Of a DNA stretch of 64,000 nucleotides, positions 42,129 through 51,538 are shown piece after piece. A program made the position numbers and the translations under genes. The notes under the pieces are model-generated. The model searched no databases and was not told where the DNA came from. It saw nothing but the letters and a program-made list of their open reading frames with translations. The stretch's first letter is position 1. Every line of letters begins with the position of its first letter. Source of the stretch: Bog-473 sp036268485 (GTDB lineage: Bacteria; Actinomycetota; Acidimicrobiia; Acidimicrobiales; RAAP-2); assembly GCA_036268485.1 (NCBI GenBank), contig DATAUC010000062.1:32938-96937 (forward strand), read 5' to 3'.

Positions 42129-42740
42129 ATGCAACCAGTATCTGATCTCGCCCCAATTGTGGCTGCCAGCGGGGGTATTGAGCCCATTTCCGACATCAGC
42201 CAGCGCCTGCTCAAGGAGCGCATCGTCTTCATCGGCAGCGCCATCGATCAGGTGACAGCCAACCTCGTCTGTGCCCAGCTCATCCTGCTGGAGGCCGACG
42301 ATCCCGACAAGGACATCTCGCTGTACATCAACTCGCCCGGCGGGTCGGTCACCGACGGTCTGGCCATTTACGACACGATGCAATTCGTCCGCCCCGACGT
42401 GTCGACCATCTGCGTCGGCCTGGCCGCCAGCATGGGCCAGTTCCTGCTGTGCGCCGGTGCTCCGGGCAAGCGGTTCGCCCTGCCACACTCGCGCATCCTG
42501 ATGCACCAGCCTTCGGGCGGCATGCAAGGGCAGGCCTCGGACATCGCCATTCAGGCCGAGCAGATCATGTATCTGAAGAAGATGATGGCCGAGCGGATCG
42601 CCTTCCACACCGGCCAACCGCTGGAGCGCATTGAGACCGACTCCGACCGCGACCGCTGGTTCACGGCGGACGAAGCCCGCGACTACGGCTTTATCGACCA
42701 GGTCATTGACCGCTCGGTGGCCGCGGCAGGGAGCGTCTAA
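42129..42740 (+). CDS. clpP: ATP-dependent Clp protease proteolytic subunit ClpP
   Basis: A 203-residue serine protease: KERIVFIGSAIDQ, YINSPGGSVTDGLAIYDTM, nucleophile GLAASMGQFLL (Ser), HSRILMHQPSGG (His), and a late Asp in ETDSDRDRWF. It assembles into a tetradecameric chamber with ClpC or ClpX. Only one clpP copy is here; many actinobacteria carry two, so a second probably lies elsewhere. It stands immediately before the wzm-like gene (2-base gap), which is an unusual neighbour. Confidence 0.96.
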   Translation: MQPVSDLAPIVAASGGIEPISDISQRLLKERIVFIGSAIDQVTANLVCAQLILLEADDPDKDISLYINSPGGSVTDGLAIYDTMQFVRPDVSTICVGLAASMGQFLLCAGAPGKRFALPHSRILMHQPSGGMQGQASDIAIQAEQIMYLKKMMAERIAFHTGQPLERIETDSDRDRWFTADEARDYGFIDQVIDRSVAAAGSV

Positions 42741-42742
42741 GC

Positions 42743-43786
42743 GTGGCATTGGACGTCCCGTCCCCTGCGTCGGGCGCCTCACCCCCTGAAGACGGCGGCG
42801 TGCACGAAGGGTACGGGCTAGCCCGTCCGGTCGGCGACGCCTCGCCGATGGCCGAGCGGGCCGCCGAGTTGAACGACCGCGAGGTGCGCGAGCACAAGGT
42901 CACCCGCGTGGTCTCGCCGACCATCAACGTCCGCCAGCGCCTGCGCGAGATCTGGCTGTCGCGCGAGCTGCTGGTGTACCTGGTGCGCACCGAGATAAAG
43001 GTGAAGTACAAGAACTCGGTGCTCGGCCTGGTGTGGTCGATGATCGCGCCGGCCATGACGCTGGCTATCTACTTCATCGTCTTCCAGTACATCTCGAAGA
43101 ACGGGATCCCGCACTTCGTGATCTTCCTGTTCTCTGGATTGCTGATCTGGAACCTCTTCCAGGTGGGTGTGCAGACAGCCACCGGCGTGGTGGTCAACAA
43201 CGCCGGGATCGTCAAGAAGGTGTCGTTCCCGCGCGAGATCCTGGCCCTGGCCTCCATCGGTTCGGCCGGCGTGTTCTTCTTCTTCCAGTCGATCGTCATG
43301 TTGATCTTCCTGGTGGTGTTCCATTCGGCCCCGGCCTGGAACTACCTCCCCCTGCTGCCCCTGGCTCTGCTGGCGGCCGTGGTATTGGCCTCGGGGCTGG
43401 CCGTCCTGCTCTCGGCCGTCAACGTGTATCTGCGCGATACCCAGCACCTCATTGAGGTTGTGCTCACCGCCTGGTTCTGGGCCTGTCCGATCGTCTACTC
43501 GTTCCAGAACCAGCTGGCCCTGAAATTAAGGGGGCACGGGCTCACGGTGCTGTACTTCTTGAATCCTCTGACCCCACTCGTCCTGAGTTTCCAGAGGGTC
43601 CTGTACGCGCATGTGACGGTCACGTCAACGGTGCCGCACCAGGGGACGATCCATGTCCTGACCTCACACGGCCTCGGTTGGTATGCCGCTCTGGACACGG
43701 GTGTCCTGGCCGCCGGCGTCGTCCTCTTCCTCTTCGCCCTCGTCGTCTTCGGCCGGCTCGAGGGGAACTTCGCCGAGGAGCTCTAG
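42743..43786 (+). CDS. wzm: ABC-2 type polysaccharide export permease (Wzm-like)
   Basis: A 347-residue protein. An unusually long hydrophilic N-terminus (about 75 residues) precedes the ABC-2 domain with the entry motif LVRTEIKVKYKNSVLGLVWSMI and six predicted TM helices. YLRDTQHLIEVVLTAWFWACPIVYS is the conserved region before the last helices. It forms the channel for lipid-linked O-antigen, teichoic acid or similar glycan. The wzt-like gene follows by two bases. Confidence 0.92.
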   Translation: MALDVPSPASGASPPEDGGVHEGYGLARPVGDASPMAERAAELNDREVREHKVTRVVSPTINVRQRLREIWLSRELLVYLVRTEIKVKYKNSVLGLVWSMIAPAMTLAIYFIVFQYISKNGIPHFVIFLFSGLLIWNLFQVGVQTATGVVVNNAGIVKKVSFPREILALASIGSAGVFFFFQSIVMLIFLVVFHSAPAWNYLPLLPLALLAAVVLASGLAVLLSAVNVYLRDTQHLIEVVLTAWFWACPIVYSFQNQLALKLRGHGLTVLYFLNPLTPLVLSFQRVLYAHVTVTSTVPHQGTIHVLTSHGLGWYAALDTGVLAAGVVLFLFALVVFGRLEGNFAEEL

Positions 43787-43788
43787 CG

Positions 43789-45075
43789 GTGAGTGAATTC
43801 GCGGTCGACGTCAAGGACGTGTCCAAGCGTTTCCGCTTGTCACACGGCAAGTACAACTCGCTCAAGGAGCGTCTCATCCACGCCGGCCGCGGCCCGTCGG
43901 AGGACTTCTGGGCGCTCAACAACGTCTCGGTCCAGGTGCGCGAGGGCGAGACGGTCGGCATTCTGGGTCGCAACGGCTCGGGCAAGTCCACCCTGCTCAA
44001 GTGCATCTGCGGCGTCCTCCAACCGACATCGGGCGAAATCGTCGTGCGGGGCAAGCTGGCCGGACTGCTGGAACTGGGCGCCGGCTTTCAGCAGGACCTG
44101 ACCGGCCGGGAGAACATCTATCTGAACGGGTCCATGTTGGGCATGTCCAAGAAGGACGTGGACAAGGTGTTCGACGCCATCGTCGACTTCTCCGAGCTGG
44201 AGGAGTTCATCGACGGCCCGGTCAAGTTCTATTCATCGGGCATGTACGTGCGCCTTGGTTTTGCCGTGGCTGTCAACGTCGACCCCGACATCCTGGTCAT
44301 TGACGAGGTGCTGGCCGTGGGCGACGAGCGCTTCCAGCGCAAGTGCATCGACCGGGTGAAGCTGTTCCAGCAGCAGGGACGCACCATCCTCCTGGTCACC
44401 CACTCGCCGGACCAGGTGCGGGCCATCTGCGACCGGGCCGTGGTGCTGAGCCACGGCGACAAGGTGGGCGAGGGGCCGCCGGGCCAAGCCGTTCGCTTGT
44501 TCCGCGAGGGCCTGCTCGAGGAGGGCGGCACGCTGATCGTCCCCGAGGACAATGCCGAGCCCCGCTCGTCGCCCATTGCGGTCGACATCCCCGACGTCGA
44601 TCACCCGGTCCGGATCACCTATGCCGCGCACTCCTTCACGGGATCCGAGGAGCGGCCCTACATGACGACCGGCGACAATCTGACCATCGGTATCGGCTAC
44701 CACGCCTCCATCGCCACCGACGATGTCGTGTTCTCCATTGAGCTGCGCGACTCGGACGACAACGCTTTCATGCGCACCGACACCGACATCATGGGCCAGC
44801 ACTTCGACCTGCCGGTCGGCCCGGGCCTGGTGAATTTCCTCATCAACGACGTCCCCATGCTGGACGGGTCCTTCACCTATTCCATCGGCGTGCTGAGCCG
44901 GGGCGGCGTGCTCTACGACTGGCGCGAGCCGGCCGGTACCTTCGAGGTCATGAATCCGGGTCGTTCGACCGGGTTCATCAAGCTGGACGTCTCAGCCTGG
45001 CTTCTGCCGCCCGAGCCCGATTCGATCGCCAAGATGGCCCCCGAAGAGCTCGTCAACCTGCGGCCCCCGGCCTAA
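43789..45075 (+). CDS. wzt: ABC transporter ATPase with carbohydrate-binding tail (Wzt-like)
   Basis: A 428-residue protein. Walker A GRNGSGKSTLLK, a degenerate signature FYSSGMYVRLGFAVAV (YSSGM replaces LSGGQ as usual in the Wzt/TagH family), Walker B ILVIDEVLAVGD and the H-loop LLVTHS. The C-terminal about 170 residues (ITYAAHSFTG, then VFSIELRDSDDNA, LDGSFTYSIGVLS) form the beta-sandwich that binds the glycan end in Wzt of E. coli O9a. It drives export through the adjacent Wzm. GTG 43789 follows the wzm stop by two bases. Confidence 0.93.
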   Translation: MSEFAVDVKDVSKRFRLSHGKYNSLKERLIHAGRGPSEDFWALNNVSVQVREGETVGILGRNGSGKSTLLKCICGVLQPTSGEIVVRGKLAGLLELGAGFQQDLTGRENIYLNGSMLGMSKKDVDKVFDAIVDFSELEEFIDGPVKFYSSGMYVRLGFAVAVNVDPDILVIDEVLAVGDERFQRKCIDRVKLFQQQGRTILLVTHSPDQVRAICDRAVVLSHGDKVGEGPPGQAVRLFREGLLEEGGTLIVPEDNAEPRSSPIAVDIPDVDHPVRITYAAHSFTGSEERPYMTTGDNLTIGIGYHASIATDDVVFSIELRDSDDNAFMRTDTDIMGQHFDLPVGPGLVNFLINDVPMLDGSFTYSIGVLSRGGVLYDWREPAGTFEVMNPGRSTGFIKLDVSAWLLPPEPDSIAKMAPEELVNLRPPA

Positions 45076-45079
45076 CCAC

Positions 45080-46090
45080 ATGGCCGACGTGGAGACCACC
45101 GCGGTGCCGGACCCCCAGGCCTACCTGGCTCAGGTCATGGCCGAGATTGAAGAGGACGTACGGGTTCGCCGGGCGTCGGGCGATCTCCCGCCCAAACTCG
45201 AGCGCGAACTGGATGAGCTGTTCCTGGCCCACTCGCCCGTGGCCGGCCGGGGTGGCGATCTCACCGAAGCGCTGCGCATGGTCGACGCCGCCACCTTTGT
45301 CGATCCGGTGGTGCCGGTCGGCTCCAACCGGGCGGCCGGCGCGGTCGTCAAGAAGGGCATGCGCTCGCTGCTGCTCTGGTACATCGGATGGATCACGCAC
45401 CAGGTCAGCCAATTCGCCTCCGCCGTCAGCCGGACACTGCACATTGTGGAAGGTCGGCTCAAGGAACTCGAACGCAAGGTCGAGGTGCAACGGGTCCCCA
45501 ACGCCGGCGTGGTGGAGTTCGCCGCGTTGACCGGGCCCGAGGCCTGGTGGGTGCAGCCGGTAGTGGCCGCGGTGGCCGGCGTGCCCGGCCGCATCGTGCA
45601 CTCGGCCTGCGGCGACGGCTGGCTGGTGCAGCGCATAGCGGCGGCGGGCGGTGACGCCTATGGCGTCGATCCCCGGCCGTCCCTGATTGAGCGGGGCATT
45701 CTGGGCAGCACCGACCTGCGCGGCGAAGACCTGGCCGATCACCTGCGGGCCGTGGCCCCGGCCGGCCTGGGCGCCATCGTGCTCACCGGAGTGGTCGACG
45801 GCATGGGCAGTGGCGAACGCGAGCAGTTGCTCCATCTGGTGGCCACCACGTTGGCGCCCGGCGGCCTGCTCGTGGTCCATTCGGTCAGCCCCGCTCGGTG
45901 GACGGCGCCGGACGCACCCTTCGAGGCCGATCTGGCGCCCGGCCATCCGCTGCGGGCCCAGACCTGGCAGCACCTGCTGGAGGGTCGCGGCTACGGCGTC
46001 ACGCTGGCCGAGGGTCCCGACGGCGGCGACTACGTGGTGACGGCCGTGCGTGCCACCGTGCCCCCTCTCGAACCGACCTCGACCCGGTGA
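45080..46090 (+). CDS. Methyltransferase-like protein with long N-terminal helical region
   Basis: A 336-residue protein. The N-terminal 150 residues are helical (GDLPPKLERELDELFLAH, HIVEGRLKELERKVEV coiled coil). The C-terminal half has a methyltransferase layout, but motif I is eroded: RIVHSACGDGWLVQRI with an acidic GVDPRP strand, then LGAIVLTGVVDGM and LAPGGLLVVHSVSP. A paralogue sits at 48437. It probably methylates or caps a glycan chain or organises the glycosyltransferases, by context. The stop overlaps the next GT gene (GTGA). Confidence 0.75.
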   Translation: MADVETTAVPDPQAYLAQVMAEIEEDVRVRRASGDLPPKLERELDELFLAHSPVAGRGGDLTEALRMVDAATFVDPVVPVGSNRAAGAVVKKGMRSLLLWYIGWITHQVSQFASAVSRTLHIVEGRLKELERKVEVQRVPNAGVVEFAALTGPEAWWVQPVVAAVAGVPGRIVHSACGDGWLVQRIAAAGGDAYGVDPRPSLIERGILGSTDLRGEDLADHLRAVAPAGLGAIVLTGVVDGMGSGEREQLLHLVATTLAPGGLLVVHSVSPARWTAPDAPFEADLAPGHPLRAQTWQHLLEGRGYGVTLAEGPDGGDYVVTAVRATVPPLEPTSTR

Positions 46091-47205
46091 GTCCCACCGC
46101 CGGACCGCAGGGTCCGCCGGTGGCCGTCCATCAGTTCGTCCCCACCTTGAACCCGCGGGATGCCACCGGTTCCCACACCCTCATGCTGCGGGACATCCTG
46201 CGGGCAGCCGGATGGCGCTCGGAGATCTTCGCCGAGGCCATTCACGATGACCTGGCGGACCAGGCCTTCAAGCACTGGATGTACCCGGATCACGCGGCCG
46301 CCGGGGACGTGGCCATTTACCAGTTCTCCACCTCCTCGGCGGTGGCCGGCTATCTGGCCGAACGCGAGGTGCCCCTCATCGTGAACTTCCACAATTTCAC
46401 CGGTCCGAACTTCTTTGCCGGGTGGGAACCGCGTACCGAGCAGCGAGCCGCGTTGGCCGCGGCCGAGCTGGCGTTGCTGGCCCCTCGAGCCGAGTTGGGC
46501 ATTGCCGACAGCGAGTACAACGCGCGCGATCTCCGCCGGGCCGGCTGCCGCCGCACGACGGTGATCCCGGTCCTGGCTGACTACGGCCGGTTGCGGACTG
46601 CACCCGATCCCCGGGTGGCCGCCGCCCTGGCGGCCGACAAGGCACGGGGCGGGATCGACCTACTCTTCGTTGGCCGGGTGGTGCCCTCCAAGGCGCAGCA
46701 CGAACTGGTCGAGGCGTTGTGGGCCATCCGGCGGCTCTACGACCCGGCGGCCCGGCTGCACATCGTCGGCGGCACGTCGAGCTTCGAGTACGTCAAGGCG
46801 TTGCGCAGCTTCATTGCCGACCTCGACCTGACCGGGGCCGTGCGCCTCACGGGCGAGGTGTCCGACGCCGCCTTGGCCGCCTACTTCGACGGGGCCGACA
46901 CCTACCTGTCGCTCTCGGCCCATGAAGGCTTCGGCGTCCCTTTGGCCGAAGCCATGGCGGCCGGGGTCCCGGTGGTGGCTCGTCAGGCCGGCGCCGTGGC
47001 CGCCACGGTGGGTTCGGCGGCCCTGCTGCTCAGCGGGGACGACCCGTCCTATGTGGCCGCCGCGGTGGATCGGGTCTGTCGCGACGCCACGCTGCGCCAG
47101 TATCTCGTGGCCGCCGGTCGGCAGCGGGCGGCCGAACTCTCGGGTGATGCCGTGGCGCGCTCAATGGTGGAGGCGGTGGCTTCGGTGGCCGGGGAGCCCC
47201 GATGA
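46087..47205 (+). CDS. GT4-family glycosyltransferase
   Basis: A 372-residue GT-B enzyme starting at GTG 46087, inside the preceding stop. The N-terminus AVHQFVPTLNPRDATGSHTL is shared with three other GTs here. The acceptor side has LIVNFHNFTGP, and the donor domain has LLFVGRVVPSKAQHELVEAL and LSAHEGFGVPLAEAMAAGVPV with the E-x7-E motif. Retaining transfer from an NDP-sugar to a growing surface polysaccharide is expected. Coupled to the next GT by an ATGA overlap. Confidence 0.92.
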   Translation: MSPTAGPQGPPVAVHQFVPTLNPRDATGSHTLMLRDILRAAGWRSEIFAEAIHDDLADQAFKHWMYPDHAAAGDVAIYQFSTSSAVAGYLAEREVPLIVNFHNFTGPNFFAGWEPRTEQRAALAAAELALLAPRAELGIADSEYNARDLRRAGCRRTTVIPVLADYGRLRTAPDPRVAAALAADKARGGIDLLFVGRVVPSKAQHELVEALWAIRRLYDPAARLHIVGGTSSFEYVKALRSFIADLDLTGAVRLTGEVSDAALAAYFDGADTYLSLSAHEGFGVPLAEAMAAGVPVVARQAGAVAATVGSAALLLSGDDPSYVAAAVDRVCRDATLRQYLVAAGRQRAAELSGDAVARSMVEAVASVAGEPR

Positions 47206-48401
47206 AGGTCGCCTTCGTGACGCCGCGTTACGGGCCTCAGGTCATGGGGGGCGCCGAAACGGCGGCCCGCCAGCTGGCCGAGCACCTGGTGGCCGACACC
47301 GACTGGGAGGCGGAGGCCTATTCGACCTGTGCCCTCGACCCGCACACCTGGGCCGACGAGCTGGAGCCCGGGGGCTCGGAGATCAACGGCGTGCCGGTGC
47401 ACCGCTTTGCCTCCGCCCACGGCCGCCTGCCCGATTTCTACGGGCTCGACGGCCGGGTCCGCCTGGCTCCGCAACTGGCTACCCGGGACGAAGGCCGGCG
47501 CTGGGTTGACTACAACGGACCCGTGTCGCCCGACCTCATAGAGGCGGTGGTGGCCTCCGACGCCGACGTCATCGCCTTCTATCCCTACCTGTACCACCCG
47601 ACGGTGGCGGCGATCGGGCGGGTGCGGGTGCCCGCCGTGCTGCACCCGGCCGCCCACGATGAGCCCTGCCTGTACCTGCCGGTGTTCCGGGGGACCTTCG
47701 GCGACGCCGACGCCTTCTGCTTCCACACGGCGGCCGAGCGCGAGTTGGTGGAGCGCACCTACCCGGTGGCCGAGAAGCCACAGATGGTGCTGGGTCTGGG
47801 CGTCGGCCAGTCGGCCGGAGCCGGCCGACGGGGTGCCGACGTCTTGGGTCTGGGCGATCGTCCCTACATCGTCAGCGTGGGTCGGGTCGACGAGCACAAG
47901 GGTTCGAAGATGCTGGCCGAGTTCTTCGCCGCCTACAAGGAGCGGCACCCCGGGCCCTTGGCTATGGCCCTGGTGGGTCCGGTCTCGGTGCAGCTCGATC
48001 CGCACCCCGACATTGTGGTGACCGGCATTGTCGACGAGGCCGACAAGTGGGACATCGTGCGCGACGCCCTGGTCGCCGTGTCGCCTTCGGCTCTGGAGTC
48101 GTTCTCACTGGTCGTGCTGGAGGCCTGGGTCGATGAGGTGCCGGTGGTGGTCAACGGCACCTGTGGCCCCACCCGCGAGCATTGCGAGCGTTCGGGAGGC
48201 GGAGTGTGGTTCACGTCGTACCCCGAGTTTGAGGCTGCCATCATCCGGCTCGTCGGCGACCCCGACCTGCGGGCCACGCTCGGCCGCAACGGCCGGGCCT
48301 ACGTGGACCGCTTCTACCAGTGGCCCGTCCTGATCCATCGCTACGTCGATTTCTTGGAGACCGTGGTGGCCCGGGGCCGCGGCACGCCGGGCCTTCTCTG
48401 A
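47202..48401 (+). CDS. GT4-family glycosyltransferase
   Basis: A 399-residue GT-B protein beginning KVAFVTPRYGPQVMGGAETA. The donor domain reads IVSVGRVDEHKGSKMLAEFF and VSPSALESFSLVVLEAWVDE. It is the paralogue of the isolated GT at 28915 and distinct from the four VHQFVP-type GTs around it. The shared block CGPTREHCE is a family-specific trait. Confidence 0.92.
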   Translation: MKVAFVTPRYGPQVMGGAETAARQLAEHLVADTDWEAEAYSTCALDPHTWADELEPGGSEINGVPVHRFASAHGRLPDFYGLDGRVRLAPQLATRDEGRRWVDYNGPVSPDLIEAVVASDADVIAFYPYLYHPTVAAIGRVRVPAVLHPAAHDEPCLYLPVFRGTFGDADAFCFHTAAERELVERTYPVAEKPQMVLGLGVGQSAGAGRRGADVLGLGDRPYIVSVGRVDEHKGSKMLAEFFAAYKERHPGPLAMALVGPVSVQLDPHPDIVVTGIVDEADKWDIVRDALVAVSPSALESFSLVVLEAWVDEVPVVVNGTCGPTREHCERSGGGVWFTSYPEFEAAIIRLVGDPDLRATLGRNGRAYVDRFYQWPVLIHRYVDFLETVVARGRGTPGLL

Positions 48402-48436
48402 TCCCTGGGGTGCCGCAGGCCCGACCAGTAGCATCG

Positions 48437-49399
48437 ATGGGCGTGTCGGACGATCACCCCAGCGCGGACGAGCTCAGCGCGGGACAGGCCGCCGCCGCCG
48501 ATGCACTGGCGGACGCCTTCGACCGCCTGGCGCCGCAGGGGAGCGATCCGTGGAATTTTCTGGCCGCCTTCACCCACCTGGGCAACCGCTTCGGGCCCTA
48601 TCAGCCGGGCGGGCCGGGATCCTCTGATCTCCTCATCCCGGGCGAAGCCACGGCGACCGGCGGCTCCCGGTTGCGGCGGATCCGCCAACGGATCGACGGT
48701 TCGGGCTCCGGCGCGGACGAGACCAACGAGTTCGACCAAGCCATGGCCCATGTGGTCGAAGCCTTCCGCTTTCTCTCGGCCCGGGTACGGACCCTGGAGG
48801 AGCGATTGGCCCGTCAGGACGCCCCGCTCCACGGCCCGGCCTGGCTGATCCCGGCCCAAGAGCTCGGCGACTGGGTGTCATCGGTGGCCGGACATGTCCT
48901 GGCCACCACACCGGGAGGAGAGATCTGGCACGCCGACTGCGGCGAAGGTGCGCTGCTGGGTGCGTTCGAAGAGGGTGGCGTGATGGCACGCGGGAACGAG
49001 CCCCGGGGAGCGGTGGCCCTACGCGCGCTGGAGGAGGGCCGCCACGTTGTCATGGCCGAGGCCATTGAGGCCCTCTCCGCTCGCCCGGCGGCGTCACTGG
49101 GCGGCCTGGTGCTCAGCGGCGTGGTGGACCGCCTGCCCCTGCATGGGCTGATCAATCTGCTCGGACAGGCGCGACGGACATTGGCACTGGGGGCGCCCCT
49201 GGTCGTGTTGGCCACCGACCCCGACTCCGCCAGCCACCAACCCAGCACCGTCGCCCGTGAGCTTTTGCAGCCGCATTCCCTGCACGAAGCGACCTGGGAG
49301 GTGCTGCTGGACCGGGCCGGCTTTGTCGCCGTGGCCCCCCTGCTCGGTCCGCACGACGAGCACTCGCGCTTCGCCGTGGTGGCATCGACACCTACGTGA
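48437..49399 (+). CDS. Methyltransferase-like protein, paralogue of the 45080 gene
   Basis: A 320-residue protein, from ATG 48437 or GTG 48443. A helical N-terminal part (DETNEFDQAMAHVVEAFRFL, RVRTLEERLARQ) is followed by a Rossmann-like half: EIWHADCGEGALLGAF, LGGLVLSGVVDRL and LALGAPLVVLATDPDS. As in the 45080 protein, the G-x-G-x-G loop is replaced by CGxG, so SAM binding is doubtful in both. It overlaps the next GT by four bases (GTGA). Confidence 0.72.
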   Translation: MGVSDDHPSADELSAGQAAAADALADAFDRLAPQGSDPWNFLAAFTHLGNRFGPYQPGGPGSSDLLIPGEATATGGSRLRRIRQRIDGSGSGADETNEFDQAMAHVVEAFRFLSARVRTLEERLARQDAPLHGPAWLIPAQELGDWVSSVAGHVLATTPGGEIWHADCGEGALLGAFEEGGVMARGNEPRGAVALRALEEGRHVVMAEAIEALSARPAASLGGLVLSGVVDRLPLHGLINLLGQARRTLALGAPLVVLATDPDSASHQPSTVARELLQPHSLHEATWEVLLDRAGFVAVAPLLGPHDEHSRFAVVASTPT

Positions 49400-50469
49400 G
49401 CGGCATCCATCATTTCGTCCCCGTCGTACACCGCGGTGACGCCGTGGGCCGTCACACCTTGCGGCTGCGCGATGCGGCCCGGGCCCGGGGATTCAGCTCG
49501 AGCATTTACGTGGACACCATGGAGCCCGATACCGCCGATGAGACGCTCCCGGTCGCCGACTATGTGACTCAGGCGCAACGGGGCGACGTGCTGGTCTACC
49601 AATTCGCCACCGCCTCCTACATGGCGCCGTGGTTGGCGGCGCGCCCCGAGACCCTCGTCGTCAACTACCACAACATCACTCCGCCGTCCTTGTGGGCGGC
49701 CTGGGACAACCACGTAGCTCTGGGTCAGGTGCGGGCACAGCGCGAGCTGACCCTGCTCGTCCCGCGGGCGTCGTTGGCCCTTGCCGACTCGGTCTACAAC
49801 CAGGGACATCTAGATGAGGCCGGCTTCGTCCGCACCGACGTGGTGCCGCCTTCGGCCGCCCTCGATCCGGCGCTCATCGGCGCCGACCGAGATGCCTCTG
49901 GCCGCGCTCCCCTCGATGGGGCCCGCTGGCTGAGTGTGGGGCGGGTGGCGCCCAACAAGGCCATTGAGGACACCATCGCGGCCCTCATGGTCACCCGGGC
50001 CCACCATGACCCGGAGGCCACCTTGTTGGTGGTGGGCAAGCCGGCTGCCGCTTCGTATGACGCCGCCCTGCACCGCTACGTGGCCGATCTCGGACTGAGC
50101 GACGCCGTCACCTTCGCTGGCCATGCCAGCGATGCCACGGTGGCGGCCGCCTATGCCGCGGCCGACGTGCTGGTGGTGACCTCGGAGCATGAAGGCTTCT
50201 GTGTGCCGGTCACCGAAGCCATGGCCATTGGCTTGCCGGTCGTCGCCTTCGCCCAGGGTGCCTTGCCCGAAGTACTTGGCAATGCCGGCGTCATGGTCGA
50301 CTCCAAGGATCCCTACGTGCTGGCCTCGACAGTGGCTGCGCTCCTGGCCGACGGGCCCAAGCGCGAGCGTCTGGCCCAGGCCGGCCGGGACAGACTCAGT
50401 GCACTGGGACTGGCCCAGGCCGCCGATCGGTTCATCGAGCTGGTGCAGACCGTCATGGTGCCCTCATGA
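49396..50469 (+). CDS. GT4-family glycosyltransferase
   Basis: A 357-residue GT-B enzyme: N-terminal SGIHHFVPVVHRGDAVGRHT, LVVNYHNITPPSLWAAWDN, donor domain WLSVGRVAPNKAIEDTIAAL and VVTSEHEGFCVPVTEAMAIG. Very close to the next protein over the whole length, so the two arose by tandem duplication. Starts at GTG within the previous stop. Confidence 0.93.
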   Translation: MSGIHHFVPVVHRGDAVGRHTLRLRDAARARGFSSSIYVDTMEPDTADETLPVADYVTQAQRGDVLVYQFATASYMAPWLAARPETLVVNYHNITPPSLWAAWDNHVALGQVRAQRELTLLVPRASLALADSVYNQGHLDEAGFVRTDVVPPSAALDPALIGADRDASGRAPLDGARWLSVGRVAPNKAIEDTIAALMVTRAHHDPEATLLVVGKPAAASYDAALHRYVADLGLSDAVTFAGHASDATVAAAYAAADVLVVTSEHEGFCVPVTEAMAIGLPVVAFAQGALPEVLGNAGVMVDSKDPYVLASTVAALLADGPKRERLAQAGRDRLSALGLAQAADRFIELVQTVMVPS

Positions 50470-51524
50470 GCGGGGTGCACCAGTTCGTGCCCATGTTGCA
50501 CCGGGGCGATGCCGTCGGCCAGCACACGCGTCGGGTGCGCGATCTGCTGGTGGGGCGTGGCATCGAATCCCGAATATACGTAGAGTTGATCGATCCCGAC
50601 ACGGCGGACGAGTCGGTGCCGGCCTCGACCTATGCGCTCCAGAGCGACCCGGGCGATGTCCTGCTCTACCAGCTGGCCACGGCATCGGATCTGGCGCCCT
50701 GGTTGGCGGCACGGCCCGAGACGCTCGTGGTGAATTACCACAACATCACCCCGCCCGAACTCTTCGCGGCGTGGGACAACGCGCTGGCCCGGCATCAGGT
50801 GCGGGCTCGGGCCGAGCTGTCGATGCTGGCCTCCCGCACCCGTTTGGCCGTGGCCGTGTCGGGCTACAACGAGGCCGAGCTGACGACCGCGGGTTACCGA
50901 CAGACGGCTGTCGTGCCACCGGCGGCGCTGGTGGCGGAGGGTGGAGGCGTCAATGTCCGACTCTCTGATCGGAGCGAGGCCGGGCAGCGCTGGCTCAGCG
51001 TGGGGCGGATGGCCCCTAACAAGGCCCTGCACGATGCCTTGCGGGCTCTGCTCATCACCCGAGCCCATGTCGATCCCGACGCCACTCTGGAAATCGTGGG
51101 CCAGTCCGTGGTGCCCAGTTACACCGACGCGTTGCACCGGTTCGTGTGGGAAACCGGGCTGGGCGACGCGGTGACGTTCCGCGGCCATGTCAGCGACGCC
51201 GAGCTGGCCGACGCGTTCCGCCGGTCGGACGTGCTCGTAGTGACGTCGGCCCATGAAGGGTTCGGGGTGCCGGTCATCGAGGCCATGACGGCCGGCCTGC
51301 CGGTGGTGGCCAACCGCAGCGGTGCGTTGCCCGAAGTGGTGGGCGAGGGAGGGGTAGTGGTCGACACCACGAATCCGTGGGTTGTGGCCGAAACGATTGC
51401 CGCCGTGCTGAGCGACCCCGGCCGTCACGACGTTCTGGTGGCGGCCGGGCGGGTGCGCGCCCAGGTGCTCGACCTGCTGGGAGCGGGCGACCGTCTGGTC
51501 GACCTGGTCTGCGCGCTCCGTTAG
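50466..51524 (+). CDS. GT4-family glycosyltransferase
   Basis: A 352-residue GT-B enzyme: SGVHQFVPMLHRGDAVGQHT, LVVNYHNITPPELFAAWDN, WLSVGRMAPNKALHDALRAL and VVTSAHEGFGVPVIEAMTAG. Last gene of the plus-strand polysaccharide operon, ATGA-coupled to its duplicate. Its 3' end faces the FKBP gene across 14 bases. Confidence 0.93.
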   Translation: MSGVHQFVPMLHRGDAVGQHTRRVRDLLVGRGIESRIYVELIDPDTADESVPASTYALQSDPGDVLLYQLATASDLAPWLAARPETLVVNYHNITPPELFAAWDNALARHQVRARAELSMLASRTRLAVAVSGYNEAELTTAGYRQTAVVPPAALVAEGGGVNVRLSDRSEAGQRWLSVGRMAPNKALHDALRALLITRAHVDPDATLEIVGQSVVPSYTDALHRFVWETGLGDAVTFRGHVSDAELADAFRRSDVLVVTSAHEGFGVPVIEAMTAGLPVVANRSGALPEVVGEGGVVVDTTNPWVVAETIAAVLSDPGRHDVLVAAGRVRAQVLDLLGAGDRLVDLVCALR

Positions 51525-51538
51525 AGCGAACGTTCAGA

